DNA from: Deltaproteobacteria bacterium | GTDB lineage: Bacteria > Bdellovibrionota > Bdellovibrionia > Bdellovibrionales > JAMPXM01 | Direction: 5' to 3' | NCBI GenBank assembly: GCA_017302795.1 | Contig: JAFLCB010000011.1 | Coordinates: forward strand, 81,830 to 145,829 | DNA length: 64,000 bases | Shown: positions 1 through 8,352 of the stretch, piece by piece | How positions within the stretch are numbered: the first letter of the stretch is position 1 | Layout: each line of letters opens with the position of its first letter | Program-made: the position numbers and the translations under genes | Notes under the pieces: model-generated | What the model saw: only the letters and a program-made list of their open reading frames with translations | What the model was told of the DNA's origin: nothing | The model's database searches: none

Positions 1-365
1 GAAAATTTCGCAAAGTCGAATATCAGAATCAAACTGTCTATCTCTCGTTGATGGCGGAACTTTCAAGTACTTCGGACCTCGTTGTACTTTGCGGCGAACA
101 GCAGGCCAGCCAATTTAATCGACAGTCTCCTGCCTTGCTCACAGGGGCCGTGCGAATTGCTCGGCGCACGCGGTTTTTTGTCGAGGGAATCAAGGCGATG
201 TGTACGGGAGACAAGAATCAAGCACGAGTCGATCTCGCGCCAGAGATCGCGATAGGATTCATGCTCGACGACAGCACTGACCCAAATGCTGTACTTAAAA
301 ACCGGCGAATTACGATCAATCCGTTTAATCCCGCAAACGCGCTCGGATTTAGTGCCGATTGGTAA
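1..365 (+). CDS. Hypothetical protein, C-terminal part (5' end outside window)
   Basis: The reading frame is open from base 3 to the TAA at 363-365, with no stop before the first possible starts (TTG at 48, ATG at 51). The gene therefore most likely begins left of the window. The visible part is about 120 codons and ends in a hydrophilic tail with a run rich in N, P and I (ITINPFNPANA). I recognise no motif or signal peptide in the part that can be seen. It is followed by 147 bases without an evident gene and then by a small protein in the same direction, so it is not clearly in an operon. Function unknown. Confidence 0.5.
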   Translation, partial: KFRKVEYQNQTVYLSLMAELSSTSDLVVLCGEQQASQFNRQSPALLTGAVRIARRTRFFVEGIKAMCTGDKNQARVDLAPEIAIGFMLDDSTDPNAVLKNRRITINPFNPANALGFSADW

Positions 366-512
366 AGTTCTAAAGCGTCTGCAGTCTCAAACGCATTTAA
401 TTGCAGTTGGCCGCGCCAATTGAGTTTAAACGACCTTTGGCAGCTCCTCCCGCTTGACGTCTTGGGGGAAACGGCCGAAGGTGGCGCGGATCAAACTATC
501 AGGAGATTTTAG

Positions 513-995
513 ATGAAAGCCGTTACTGAGTTCGCAAGTTTCACATTGAATGCAGCCTTAAAAGTAAGAGCGACTCTTGCGGCTGAAGGAAAATCACCAG
601 AAGAAATCCAGGCATCGCTGGGAACAACTTATAAGTTAGAAGGCGAAAAGCTTGGCTACTTTCTCACAGCACTCGATGTTGCGGAAGCAAATGCACAAGA
701 TTTGAAGCGCGTGATGGTTGTTCGTTTGAACGAAGGCGAAACGGCGCCGGCGAAAGCAGTTCAGACAGAGGACATTGCGGTATTTCCAGAAGCGTTAGTT
801 AAATTTGTTCCACCAAAAGCAAAAGACGACGGCAAACGTGGCGGTAAAGGCGGCAAGGGTGATCGCGGTGGAAAAGGTGGTCCAAAGCCATCGCCATGGG
901 GAATGTCACCTGAAGAAAAAGCTGAAAAGTTAGCAAAATCGCAAGCGAGCCAAGCAGCGTTGGCGGCAAAGAAAGCGGCTGCTGCAAAAAAATAA
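513..995 (+). CDS. Conserved-looking hypothetical protein with Gly/Lys-rich basic tail
   Basis: 160 aa. The ATG at 513 has a good ribosome site (caggag, about 8 bases upstream). Residues 1-95 look like a small globular alpha/beta domain with the pattern KSPEEIQASLG followed by YKLEGEKLGYFLTALDVAE. Residues 100-125 are a low-complexity basic linker made of GGK/GGR units, and the C-terminus is an Ala/Lys-rich helix. There is no signal peptide or membrane segment, so it is probably cytosolic. The basic tail would suit nucleic-acid binding, but that is only inference from composition. The next gene starts 3 bases after its stop, so the two are probably co-transcribed. Family not recognised. Confidence 0.75.
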   Translation: MKAVTEFASFTLNAALKVRATLAAEGKSPEEIQASLGTTYKLEGEKLGYFLTALDVAEANAQDLKRVMVVRLNEGETAPAKAVQTEDIAVFPEALVKFVPPKAKDDGKRGGKGGKGDRGGKGGPKPSPWGMSPEEKAEKLAKSQASQAALAAKKAAAAKK

Positions 996-998
996 AAA

Positions 999-1379
999 AT
1001 GGTTGGTAATCGACGGCTACTAAAACTAAGCGCGTCGATAGCCATTTCGGTCTTAGCAGGACTACTCTTCATCTTCCTGGTTTGGTCAGCCCAAACCGAC
1101 GCACAAGGAGCCATCGGGCTCCTTTTGTTTTTTCCTATCTTACTTGGCCTATTGGTCTATTCAGTCTGGCTTTCTCGCGAAACGCCCATTGGTCGAAACC
1201 TAGTTTTACTTTTTGCCGTGTTGCCGATCGCTCTTTTTTATCTGTCGAGCCTTGCTGGGCGAAGTCACAAGGCTTCTGCCGCCTATAGCGGTCTTGTCAT
1301 GAATCTCGTGGCTCAGGGATTTCAAACGATCACGGGCCTCACGCCCTATGATTGCTGGAAACATGCCGCATGCTTATAG
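999..1379 (+). CDS. Small integral membrane protein, probably the N-terminal part of a frameshifted gene
   Basis: 126 aa with three predicted membrane helices (about residues 10-32, 36-54 and 66-85), then a short hydrophilic tail ending HAACL and TAG. It begins 3 bases after the previous stop and has no clear ribosome site, suggesting translational coupling. Immediately at its end, in the -1 frame, lies an ankyrin-type C-terminus (1370-1498). One missing base near 1370-1376 would join the two into a membrane protein with a C-terminal ankyrin repeat of about 165 aa. The function of either part is unknown. Confidence 0.55.
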   Translation: MVGNRRLLKLSASIAISVLAGLLFIFLVWSAQTDAQGAIGLLLFFPILLGLLVYSVWLSRETPIGRNLVLLFAVLPIALFYLSSLAGRSHKASAAYSGLVMNLVAQGFQTITGLTPYDCWKHAACL

Positions 1380-1498
1380 CTCGCGGCGCGGACGTCCATC
1401 GCCGAAAAAACTCGGGATGGACGCCACTGAAAATCGCTCAGCACTACGGCTTTACCGAGATGGTGGCGCTGTTAAAGGCGGCAGGCGCCACTAACTAA
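1370..1498 (+). pseudogene. Ankyrin-repeat tail in -1 frame to the preceding membrane protein
   Basis: This 42-codon frame is too short for most gene finders but is clearly an ankyrin repeat: ARGADV, then GWTPLKIAQHYGF, TEMVALLKAAGA and a TAA at 1496-1498. The pattern matches the consensus G-ADVN...GxTPLHxAxxxGHxEIVxLLLxxGA. In the same frame a TGA lies at 1349-1351, so it has no independent start apart from the ATG at 1370. It overlaps the end of the membrane ORF by 10 bases. It is either the displaced C-terminus of that gene or a stand-alone remnant. Its stop overlaps the stop of the convergent glutaredoxin-like gene. Confidence 0.6.
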
Positions 1499-1836
1499 TT
1501 GTCGCGAAGGTGAGCAATGAGTTCCTTGCAGCCGCCGACAAGCTTGCCATCAATAAATACCTGTGGGTAAGTCGGCCAGCCGCTCCATATTTTAATCGCC
1601 AATCGCTGCTTCCACATCGATAAGTAGCTGCCATATTCAAGATATGTGTAGACCAGCCCTTTTTCGTCTAAGACCGCGCGCGCTTTCTTCACCACTGGGT
1701 TCTGTTTCATACCGACCACCACGATTTTGTTCGCGGCTACTGCGTTTTTCACTTCCTCCACGAATTGAGGATGAAACTCTTCAATTGATTTCAATGCTGC
1801 GGGTGTCAGTTTTTCATTTGGTAAAACCGTTCTCAT
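1495..1836 (-). CDS. Glutaredoxin-fold protein lacking the CGFS active site
   Basis: 113 aa from the ATG at 1834-1836, chosen because ggaaagg lies just upstream and because the longer form adds an unrelated basic extension. The fold markers of monothiol glutaredoxins are present: GMKQNP (the MKG-like strand/turn, residues 42-47), the cis-Pro region WPTYPQVFIDG (87-97) and GGC (101-103). Between GMKQNP and the helix KKARAVL the usual P-x-CGFS segment is missing, so there is no catalytic cysteine at the normal place. C103, which contacts glutathione in Grx4-type proteins, is retained. It may be a glutathione- or Fe-S-binding scaffold rather than a redox enzyme (inference). Convergent with the ankyrin remnant, with overlapping stop codons. 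Confidence 0.8.
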   Translation of the reverse strand: MRTVLPNEKLTPAALKSIEEFHPQFVEEVKNAVAANKIVVVGMKQNPVVKKARAVLDEKGLVYTYLEYGSYLSMWKQRLAIKIWSGWPTYPQVFIDGKLVGGCKELIAHLRDN

Positions 1837-2039
1837 TTTCGAGGCCTTTCCTTTAGACGTGCGGTCAATTGAGCGACGCCAAAGGGTAAGAAACACCCGT
1901 GCCTTTATGCAATGAATTTCTGTGTGCATTTGTCGACGCCTGAGGCGGTCAAAAGGGACATCCGATTTCGGCCTGACCATTGCTATGCCTCAGAATCGCT
2001 AAGAATAGTAGGAATGCGACATTGAGTGACGGGGGTTCG

Positions 2040-2897
2040 ATGAAAGCACTTTGGCTTGTGGATGTCTTGGATAAAGATCTTAAGTCACCGAACGCGATCG
2101 CAAATACTTTGCAGGGTCTTGGCTTCGGGCCGTCCGATCAAATCTGGTGCACGTATATGTCGCAGGAACTCGACGGTGACTTCATGCGCGTTGGAAGCCT
2201 CCCTGGCTCTCTTCTCAAAAAACATATGTCGAAAGTCGATACTCAAGGGCTGGCAGTTCGGCCGTCTGTTATTTCGGTCAATAGCGTCTCGCTTAAATCC
2301 GGGGCCGACCGCATTTTGATGGATGCGAAATCGAAACGAGTAGATCTGATTGCGCTTCAGACACATGGGCGAAAGGGGTTTGTCAGGTTCGTTATGGGTA
2401 GCTTTGCGGAAACATTGATACATCGTTCGCCCGTTTCCTTGTTGATTCTAAATCCACATGCCAAAGCGAAGAAGACTCTGAAGCGAATTCTATATGCGAC
2501 GGAACTCGAAAGAGCGGCGGAAAAATCTGTGGTGACAGTCGCCGAATTCGCCAAACGCGCTGGCGCAGAGCTTCGGCTCGTTTACGTTCCGTTTCCTTCC
2601 TATGCAGTCAAGTTCAAAGGCCAGGATCCGCAAGTAGAGACATATCGAAAAAAATTGCCTCTTCAGATGGGGCGTTTGGCGCAAATCGCATCCCAGGGTG
2701 GGGTTGTCACAGATTTCGTGATCGCAAACCCAAACAAATCCATCGTCGACCTCATTGATGCAGAGGCAGAAAACTTTCGCGCAGATCTAACAGTTGTAAA
2801 ATCCAAATCGGGTCCGCTGGGGACATTGTTTTTAGGAAGCGTTGCGAGAAGTCTTATTCGCCAATCGAATAAGCCAGTTTTAATTCTTAGACACTAA
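2040..2897 (+). CDS. Tandem universal stress protein (UspA family)
   Basis: 285 aa from the ATG at 2040. The start is supported by the paralogue at 61635, whose protein begins with the same MxALWLVD. It has two UspA-fold halves. The first ends with THGRKGF, six residues, then GS, close to the ATP-binding pattern G-x2-G-x9-G(S/T), but with Gln for the first Gly. The second starts at RILYATELE and ends with LFLGSVARSLI and PVLIL, with a degenerate loop. USP proteins bind nucleotides or sense stress in the cytosol. No clear promoter was seen. The gene is convergent with the rhomboid gene 3 bases downstream. The paralogue sits next to a CBS-domain gene, while this copy has no such partner. Confidence 0.88.
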   Translation: MKALWLVDVLDKDLKSPNAIANTLQGLGFGPSDQIWCTYMSQELDGDFMRVGSLPGSLLKKHMSKVDTQGLAVRPSVISVNSVSLKSGADRILMDAKSKRVDLIALQTHGRKGFVRFVMGSFAETLIHRSPVSLLILNPHAKAKKTLKRILYATELERAAEKSVVTVAEFAKRAGAELRLVYVPFPSYAVKFKGQDPQVETYRKKLPLQMGRLAQIASQGGVVTDFVIANPNKSIVDLIDAEAENFRADLTVVKSKSGPLGTLFLGSVARSLIRQSNKPVLILRH

Positions 2898-2900
2898 AAC

Positions 2901-3554
2901 CTAGTATGGCGTAGAGGATGCTTTCGCTTTCCGCAGCTGGTTAAGTAGGATGAGGTAGTAGAAAATTCCAGTGATGGCACCACCTAAATGAGCACCATGG
3001 CCGATCGGAAGGCCTCCTCCTTCGGCTTGTGCCCAGAGGCCCCAAACATCAAGGCCGATAAAAATCAGTCCGCCGACGAAAGCTGGAACGGGAATGAAAC
3101 CAAACATCAGGATCTTTTGCGTAGGGAACATGAGGGCGAAAAGCAAAATCAAGCCCGACACAGCGCCCGATGCTCCTAAAGCCTGGAGACCTGGTTTCCC
3201 GACGATGAATGCAGATACGGCAGCATGTGAGAAAGACGAAACAATAGCGGCAGTTAGATAGAAAACCGCAAAGCGTCTAAAGCCCAGCACCGAGTGAACA
3301 ATCGGGCCGAAGCTTTGCAAGACGAACATATTGAGAAATATGTGAATGAAAAGGGAATGGGAAAAAGCCGAACTTAAGAGAGTCCAGTAACGTCCTTCCT
3401 GGAGCCCGTTCCAGCTTACAAGAAAGTTTCGCTGCATAAATGATTCATCGATTCCAAAGGGAAGGTATCCGAACGATGTCGACAGCCAAAGAAAGAAGAT
3501 AGAAATGTTAAGCAGTATTAAAATAGAAATGAAGCGTGACGAATGAATTGGCAT
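2901..3554 (-). CDS. Rhomboid-family intramembrane serine protease
   Basis: 217 aa with six predicted membrane helices. The rhomboid signature is complete: WTLLSSAFSHS and HIFLNM near residues 57-76, the catalytic serine in GASGAVSG (S129), and the catalytic histidine in GHGAHLGG (H189). Rhomboids cleave transmembrane helices of client proteins inside the inner membrane. The client here is unknown. The gene is alone on its strand, convergent with the USP gene and divergent from the histidine kinase at 3683. Length is normal for the basic six-helix bacterial type. Confidence 0.93.
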   Translation of the reverse strand: MPIHSSRFISILILLNISIFFLWLSTSFGYLPFGIDESFMQRNFLVSWNGLQEGRYWTLLSSAFSHSLFIHIFLNMFVLQSFGPIVHSVLGFRRFAVFYLTAAIVSSFSHAAVSAFIVGKPGLQALGASGAVSGLILLFALMFPTQKILMFGFIPVPAFVGGLIFIGLDVWGLWAQAEGGGLPIGHGAHLGGAITGIFYYLILLNQLRKAKASSTPY

Positions 3555-3682
3555 CTTACAATCCTAGCACCGTTTTGAAACTTTTTGCCGATAGTCGAAT
3601 CGCAGCCCACCGGGCTTAGATACTCTGATCGTTGTTTTATGGGTTGTCCACAAGTCTGAAAATGTTCCGATGAAAGGAAGTC

Positions 3683-5827
3683 GTGGCGTTCAAACTAGTA
3701 GGTAATTTAGTGGCTCAAATTCGAATGGCAATGACATTGCTGTTGGCGCTGTTGAACAAGGATGTTCGTCAAAGCCTGCAGCAGTCGCGGGTGCTTTTTG
3801 AATCCGCCAGCGATGGAATTTGGGAGTCGAACTTGAATGGAAAAATCCTACGGGTGAATGCTGCTGGTCTTGCCATGCTCGGCTATCAGGAGGAAGAGGT
3901 TCTGGGGCGAAACTTTGAAATTTTCGTCGCAAAGTCTAATCGCCCAAGACTTTATGACGCGATGAATTCGCTCAATCAGCCAGGCGCGGTTGATGTTTCT
4001 GAATGGCAGCTGATAACAAAAGACGGCGCTTTTATTGATGTTGAAATCAGCGCTAAGATTTATAGTCGGCGAACCATCTATGGTTTCGTTCGAGATATCA
4101 CCATTCGAAAGAGTTTCGAACGTCGATGGGCCTTTCTCGCTTCACTGTCGGCTCAGCTCAGTCAAACAATGGAATACGAGGAGAGAGTCCGCATCAGTGC
4201 CGATGTCATGACGCCACGATATGCTGATCTCTGTGTCGTCTCGATGGTTGAAAATGACGAGGTACATTTGAGGGCGGTAGCCACATCCAGCGATAGGACT
4301 CGGACGCGGTTGCAAGGGTCGAGCGAGCAAGTAAATCTTAAGGAACCGAATCAGTTTAGCGCCTATGAGGTCATCAAAAACAGGAGGCCGATATTCATAA
4401 AAGACGTTCAATCGGAAATTCTTGATCGAGAAGATGTTGGCTTAAAATACAAAGCCTATCTCGAAGATCTTGGCATAACCTCTTTCATTTCAATGCCCTT
4501 GATTTCCCGAGGACGAGTGGTCGGGCTTTTCGAGATTGCGATGCAAAACAGAGTGCGAAGGTTTGCAGGAAGTGATCTCGCATTTTTCGAAGAGATAGCC
4601 GATCGGTGCGCAGTGGCTATCGACAATGCCGATCTCTATCAGCGCGCCCAAGCGGCCGCGCACTCCCGCGAATTGGTGTTGTCGATAGTGTCCCATGACA
4701 TTCGAAATCCTATGGCGAATATCGACCTCAGCTTGCAAATGTTAAATGCAAGCGTTCACTCGGGAGTTATGGCCGCCGCAGTAGTGCCTTCAGAAGTGGT
4801 GAAAAAAACGGTATCTCGAATCAAATCTTCGCTTCAGTCAATGGATCGACTAATCGCAGACCTGCTTGATTTCGGCAAAATTCAGGCGGGAACATTGTCA
4901 GTAAAGATGGAGCCGGTTGAAGTTTCCGCGCTCGTCCATACTGCGGTAGAGCCGTTTGAAGAAAAATGTCGGCAAAAAAATTTAAAGCTCATCACTCAAA
5001 TTGATGATGGTGTATCTTTTGTCAGGTGCGATTCCGTGCGGTTTATTCAAGTCCTTTGGAACCTGATCGGCAACTCTCTTAAGTTCACGCCGTCGGGTGG
5101 TGAGATTCGGCTATCTGCAACATTAGAATCGGATAAAGTTCATTTTGTCGTCTCCGACACGGGCTGTGGAGTAAACCGCGAAGAGCTAGGAAAAATATTT
5201 GAACGATTTTGGCAGTCAAAAGAGGCCGCCGAGCTGGGATATGGACTAGGACTTTCGATTGCAAAGGGAATCGTTGTCTCGCACGGTGGAAAAATCTGGG
5301 CAGAATCAACAAAGGGTCGAGGCACTGAAATTCACTTTTCAATCCCCATTGATCCCCATACTCCAAGTCCCGAGGTGCAGTCGGCCCCCTATCGAGAGCT
5401 TTTTAAGTCGCTCAGGGGCATTCGAATTCTAGCTGTCGATGATGCGCCGGAGAATCTCGTGCTCCTCAAAATGTTTTTAGAAAAAGCTGGACCAGAGTTT
5501 CACTTTTCGGAAAACGTTCGCGGCGCTTTGAGACTGTTGGATGAAGTTCGGCCGACTTTGGTCTTAACGGATATCGAGCTTGGCCGGGAGTCAGGCTTTG
5601 ATCTCCTAAGAAGAATTCGACTTAGGGACGGTTCAAGCCAGCGGCGAACACCAGTGATCGCGATGACTGCGCATGCGGATGCCGCCTATAAAAATAAAAT
5701 GAGTGCGACCGACTTCGACTTAGTTTTTCAAAAACCAGTGCTAGTTGAACAACTGATCGATGCAATTGCTCGACTGTCACCGCGGCACTCGAATCCGGTG
5801 ATTTCTTCCCAAGAAGCTGGTACTTAG
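3683..5827 (+). CDS. Hybrid sensor histidine kinase (PAS-GAF-HisKA-HATPase-REC)
   Basis: 714 aa from a GTG at 3683 preceded by aaaggaag. Order of domains: PAS (about 35-145, starting SASDGIWESN), GAF (about 155-320), HisKA with H338 in SHDIRNP, HATPase with N box around N460/N464 (WNLIGNSLKFTP), G1 DTGCG (492-496), F box FERFW and G2 GYGLGLS (519-525), then a C-terminal receiver (about 580-700) with acidic pair D586/D587, phospho-acceptor D630 in VLTDIEL and K684. There is a short N-terminal hydrophobic stretch (15-24) but no clear pair of helices, so it is probably cytosolic. It likely feeds phosphate through its receiver and the nearby HPt protein to the regulator that starts at the next base. 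Confidence 0.95.
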   Translation: MAFKLVGNLVAQIRMAMTLLLALLNKDVRQSLQQSRVLFESASDGIWESNLNGKILRVNAAGLAMLGYQEEEVLGRNFEIFVAKSNRPRLYDAMNSLNQPGAVDVSEWQLITKDGAFIDVEISAKIYSRRTIYGFVRDITIRKSFERRWAFLASLSAQLSQTMEYEERVRISADVMTPRYADLCVVSMVENDEVHLRAVATSSDRTRTRLQGSSEQVNLKEPNQFSAYEVIKNRRPIFIKDVQSEILDREDVGLKYKAYLEDLGITSFISMPLISRGRVVGLFEIAMQNRVRRFAGSDLAFFEEIADRCAVAIDNADLYQRAQAAAHSRELVLSIVSHDIRNPMANIDLSLQMLNASVHSGVMAAAVVPSEVVKKTVSRIKSSLQSMDRLIADLLDFGKIQAGTLSVKMEPVEVSALVHTAVEPFEEKCRQKNLKLITQIDDGVSFVRCDSVRFIQVLWNLIGNSLKFTPSGGEIRLSATLESDKVHFVVSDTGCGVNREELGKIFERFWQSKEAAELGYGLGLSIAKGIVVSHGGKIWAESTKGRGTEIHFSIPIDPHTPSPEVQSAPYRELFKSLRGIRILAVDDAPENLVLLKMFLEKAGPEFHFSENVRGALRLLDEVRPTLVLTDIELGRESGFDLLRRIRLRDGSSQRRTPVIAMTAHADAAYKNKMSATDFDLVFQKPVLVEQLIDAIARLSPRHSNPVISSQEAGT

Positions 5828-6550
5828 ATGGACCGCGTATTGCTGGTCGACGATTCCCCAGAGGTCTACGTATTAGTTCGTGCCGCTCTTTCGGGAAACG
5901 CTATCGATTTTCAGTTTGCAGCCAGCGTTAACGCTGCAAAGGCACTCATCGTAGAATCTAGTTTCGCACTTTTTATTTTTGATCTGCACCTGCCTGATGG
6001 GGACTCCCACGTGCTTATCAGTTTTGTACGAAGTCTTTTGCAGTACCGGGATGTGCCCATTTTAATCTTAAGCTCTTCATCCGAGCCAGAGTGCAAGGTA
6101 TCTGCACTGAACCTCGGCGCAGATGACTACCTATGTAAGCCATTTAACATGTTGGAACTTCGCGCTCGGGTCAATCGAATGCTGACGCGAGCGCGATCGG
6201 CGCGTGACGGAGAGACGCTGATCGGCCCTCATGGGCTTCTCCTCGATCAGTCAAAAAACATGGTTTACTCGCCTCTTCACCCGAAGGGCATTTCGCTTTC
6301 CAATACTGAGTTTCGACTTTTATCTACGATGGTCAGACGCAGCGGCGCCCACTTCGCGCGCGGGCAGCTTTTGGACCTTGTGTGGGGTCACAACATTGCT
6401 GTCAATGATCGCACGATCGACACGCATATCTACACCATCAGAAAAAAGCTCGGCCCGCTAGGCGCGCTTATTAGGTCCATTCCCGGAGTCGGCTATTGCG
6501 TTGATGAAAACTTAAAGACCGAGCAACAGGTTGTTATCAAGGAAACTTGA
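5828..6550 (+). CDS. OmpR/PhoB-type response regulator
   Basis: 240 aa. The ATG directly follows the stop of the kinase gene, so the two are translationally coupled. The receiver (1-118) has D8/D9, phospho-acceptor D52 in FIFDLHLPDG and K104 in YLCKPF. The C-terminal half (about 135-228) is a winged-helix trans_reg_C domain with LSNTEFRLLSTMVRR and the recognition-helix segment NDRTIDTHIYTIRKKLG, ending RSIPGVGYCV. It should bind DNA when phosphorylated by the upstream hybrid kinase, directly or by way of the HPt protein. Targets are unknown. Confidence 0.95.
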   Translation: MDRVLLVDDSPEVYVLVRAALSGNAIDFQFAASVNAAKALIVESSFALFIFDLHLPDGDSHVLISFVRSLLQYRDVPILILSSSSEPECKVSALNLGADDYLCKPFNMLELRARVNRMLTRARSARDGETLIGPHGLLLDQSKNMVYSPLHPKGISLSNTEFRLLSTMVRRSGAHFARGQLLDLVWGHNIAVNDRTIDTHIYTIRKKLGPLGALIRSIPGVGYCVDENLKTEQQVVIKET

Positions 6551-6626
6551 TTTAAATTAAATTATTTTTTGACAACGCTTTTGCAGATTGTTCATAGGCG
6601 GAAAATTGAATTTCTTAGGGGGGTAT

Positions 6627-7187
6627 ATGGGACAGTTTTTTGGATGGACGTTTGGTGTATTATTGATCGCGCTGGTACTGGCACCGTGGGCGATGATCGT
6701 TTTCTTCCCGGTTGTATTGGCTGTCGGGATTCCGATGCTGATGACTGTGGCATTAACAAGAGGCCTTCTTAAAGGTCAGGTTATTCCATACCGGCCGCGC
6801 GTCCTAGTCGTCGATGACGATGCAGTCTCAGTAGCCCCAGTTCTTTATTTACTCTCCAGCAGAAACGCCGACGTCAAGTATGTCGCGAGCGGGAAAGAGG
6901 CACTCTTTCAGTTGAGCCAGACGAAATTTGATTTCCTGGTTTTAGATCTTTCATTGCCGGATGTGGATGGTGATCAAGTTATTGCCAATCACTTGGCGGC
7001 GGTTTCCGTTGATCAGCGAGTCGGCTCTTACACGTCTGTGTATTTTCACACAAGTAGCCCTGAAAAGGTCGGCACGTACACGTCCGATTCAATGGGGCCA
7101 TTCGTTCTAAAAGAGGTGTTTGCGAAGGGAAGTTCGCTCGCAGATATGCGTCGATGCTTCGACAGTGAATTGGCATTTGTCGGTTAG
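6627..7187 (+). CDS. Membrane-anchored stand-alone receiver (REC) protein
   Basis: 186 aa from the ATG at 6627, which has a strong aggggggt site. The upstream TTG at 6588 lacks one. Residues 7-45 form two hydrophobic helices, and residues 57-180 are a receiver domain: VLVVDDD (acidic pocket D63-D65), phospho-acceptor D107 in FLVLDLSLPD and a possible conserved Lys in FVLKEVF. There is no output domain. A receiver tethered to the inner membrane without an effector suggests a phosphate sink or shuttle within the multistep relay formed with the neighbouring kinase, regulator and HPt gene (inference). Confidence 0.85.
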   Translation: MGQFFGWTFGVLLIALVLAPWAMIVFFPVVLAVGIPMLMTVALTRGLLKGQVIPYRPRVLVVDDDAVSVAPVLYLLSSRNADVKYVASGKEALFQLSQTKFDFLVLDLSLPDVDGDQVIANHLAAVSVDQRVGSYTSVYFHTSSPEKVGTYTSDSMGPFVLKEVFAKGSSLADMRRCFDSELAFVG

Positions 7188-7219
7188 GATTCTAGGGGCG
7201 ATTCGAAAAGGGGGGATTT

Positions 7220-7624
7220 ATGAAGCGACAAGAAGTTGCGAAACAGCAAGCGCTCATTTATAGGCCGGGGTTGGGACCCTTGGATGCAAAAGAGGATATC
7301 GAAATTTACGTGCGGTGCTTCGAACTGATTCTTGGAAGCCTGGATGATCGCTTGAGTAAACTGAACATTGCCTTAGCAAACTTGGATTTAACTGATGTCA
7401 GCTTCTCAGCTCACCAGCTTAAGGGAGGGTTCCTGCTCGCAGGAGCTCACAACCTTGCCGAAATCTGCGAAGACGTGATCAGCGCAGCTAATCGGCAGGA
7501 AGTTCAATTTGCAAACGTATTAGCGTCAAGACTCTTCGCTGCTCGCTCTGCCTTTGTTGCAGAGCTGTCGGCATTGATCCGTGAACTAAAAGAACTGATT
7601 GATGTTAGGAATGTTTCAAGCTGA
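7220..7624 (+). CDS. Histidine phosphotransfer (HPt) protein
   Basis: 134 aa, with a good ribosome site (aaggggggat). The HPt signature SAHQLKGGFLLAGAHNLAEIC is centred on H65, the predicted phosphorylated histidine, within an all-helical protein of the usual HPt length. HPt proteins pass phosphate between receivers of hybrid kinases and regulators. Its position 32 bases after the membrane receiver and close to a hybrid kinase completes a full His-Asp-His-Asp set in one locus. No enzymatic kinase motif is present. Confidence 0.88.
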   Translation: MKRQEVAKQQALIYRPGLGPLDAKEDIEIYVRCFELILGSLDDRLSKLNIALANLDLTDVSFSAHQLKGGFLLAGAHNLAEICEDVISAANRQEVQFANVLASRLFAARSAFVAELSALIRELKELIDVRNVSS

Positions 7625-7783
7625 AGCCCAGTCTTTCGATAAAAGCCTAAGTCTGTGTTCCACGATCGGAACATCGTGAAATCATTTTTGTCATATTTGG
7701 CCTTCAACCGACAACGGTTTGACCTTTTCTCGGGATTCAATAGTCTAGAGCAAACTCTGTATTGAACATACTGGAAGGAACAT

Positions 7784-8200
7784 ATGTCGAAAGTAACTTC
7801 GAAATTTTTATCGGTAAACGTGGTCTTGGCGATTTTGTTTATGGCAGTGATGACACTTGCGCCAAGCGCGCAAGTTGCTGCGGAAGAGGTTTTTCGTATC
7901 GAAGTCGGCCGGGATTATAACAGCTATTCTCAGCGCGATCTTCAGCGCCGAGTTTGGGAACTTGAGCGCGCCGTGGCGCAGTTGCAATCTCGAGTTTTTG
8001 AGCTCGAGCTATCGCGCGCGGCAAGGCCTTTACCGACCGCAACTCCCGCAGTTGACACTTGGATTTGCAAAGTGACAGCGATGGGGGTTACTTATACTGG
8101 AACTGGCGGATCGAAGGCTGTCGCAGAGCACAAGGCCATCGAGACTTGCAAAGAAAAGGCAGACGACTTTTTCTGTAAAGAAGCGAAGTGCTCGCAGTAG
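7784..8200 (+). CDS. Secreted coiled-coil protein with Cys-rich C-terminal domain
   Basis: 138 aa from the ATG at 7784 with gaagga upstream. Residues 1-33 are a Sec signal peptide (cleavage probably after QVAA). Residues 45-78 form a heptad-like coiled coil (RDLQRRVWELERAVAQLQ). The last 50 residues contain four cysteines (WICKV, ETCKEK, FFCKE, AKCSQ) plus GTGGSKAVAEHKAIETC, consistent with a small disulphide-stabilised periplasmic domain. Family not recognised. It is followed by a perfect hairpin at 8216-8236. Confidence 0.75.
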   Translation: MSKVTSKFLSVNVVLAILFMAVMTLAPSAQVAAEEVFRIEVGRDYNSYSQRDLQRRVWELERAVAQLQSRVFELELSRAARPLPTATPAVDTWICKVTAMGVTYTGTGGSKAVAEHKAIETCKEKADDFFCKEAKCSQ

Positions 8201-8215
8201 GAATAAATGTCCTGC

Positions 8216-8236
8216 AATGGGGTAGGTGACCCCATT
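8216..8236 (+). terminator. Candidate hairpin terminator
   Basis: Perfect 8-bp inverted repeat AATGGGGT / ACCCCATT with a 5-base loop, 16 bases after the preceding stop. It lacks a long T tract (only TTTCG follows), so it may be a weak or factor-dependent terminator or an attenuating hairpin before the next secreted-protein gene. Confidence 0.45.
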
Positions 8237-8352
8237 TCGCCCCATGGAAAACGGCACTGAAACAGAACAGTTTTCAAGGTCGAAACGTCATATGGCCGGC
8301 GAGTTGAATTTCCGCTAAGGCTCGTGGAAATCAACTTATAAAAGAGGTTAAT

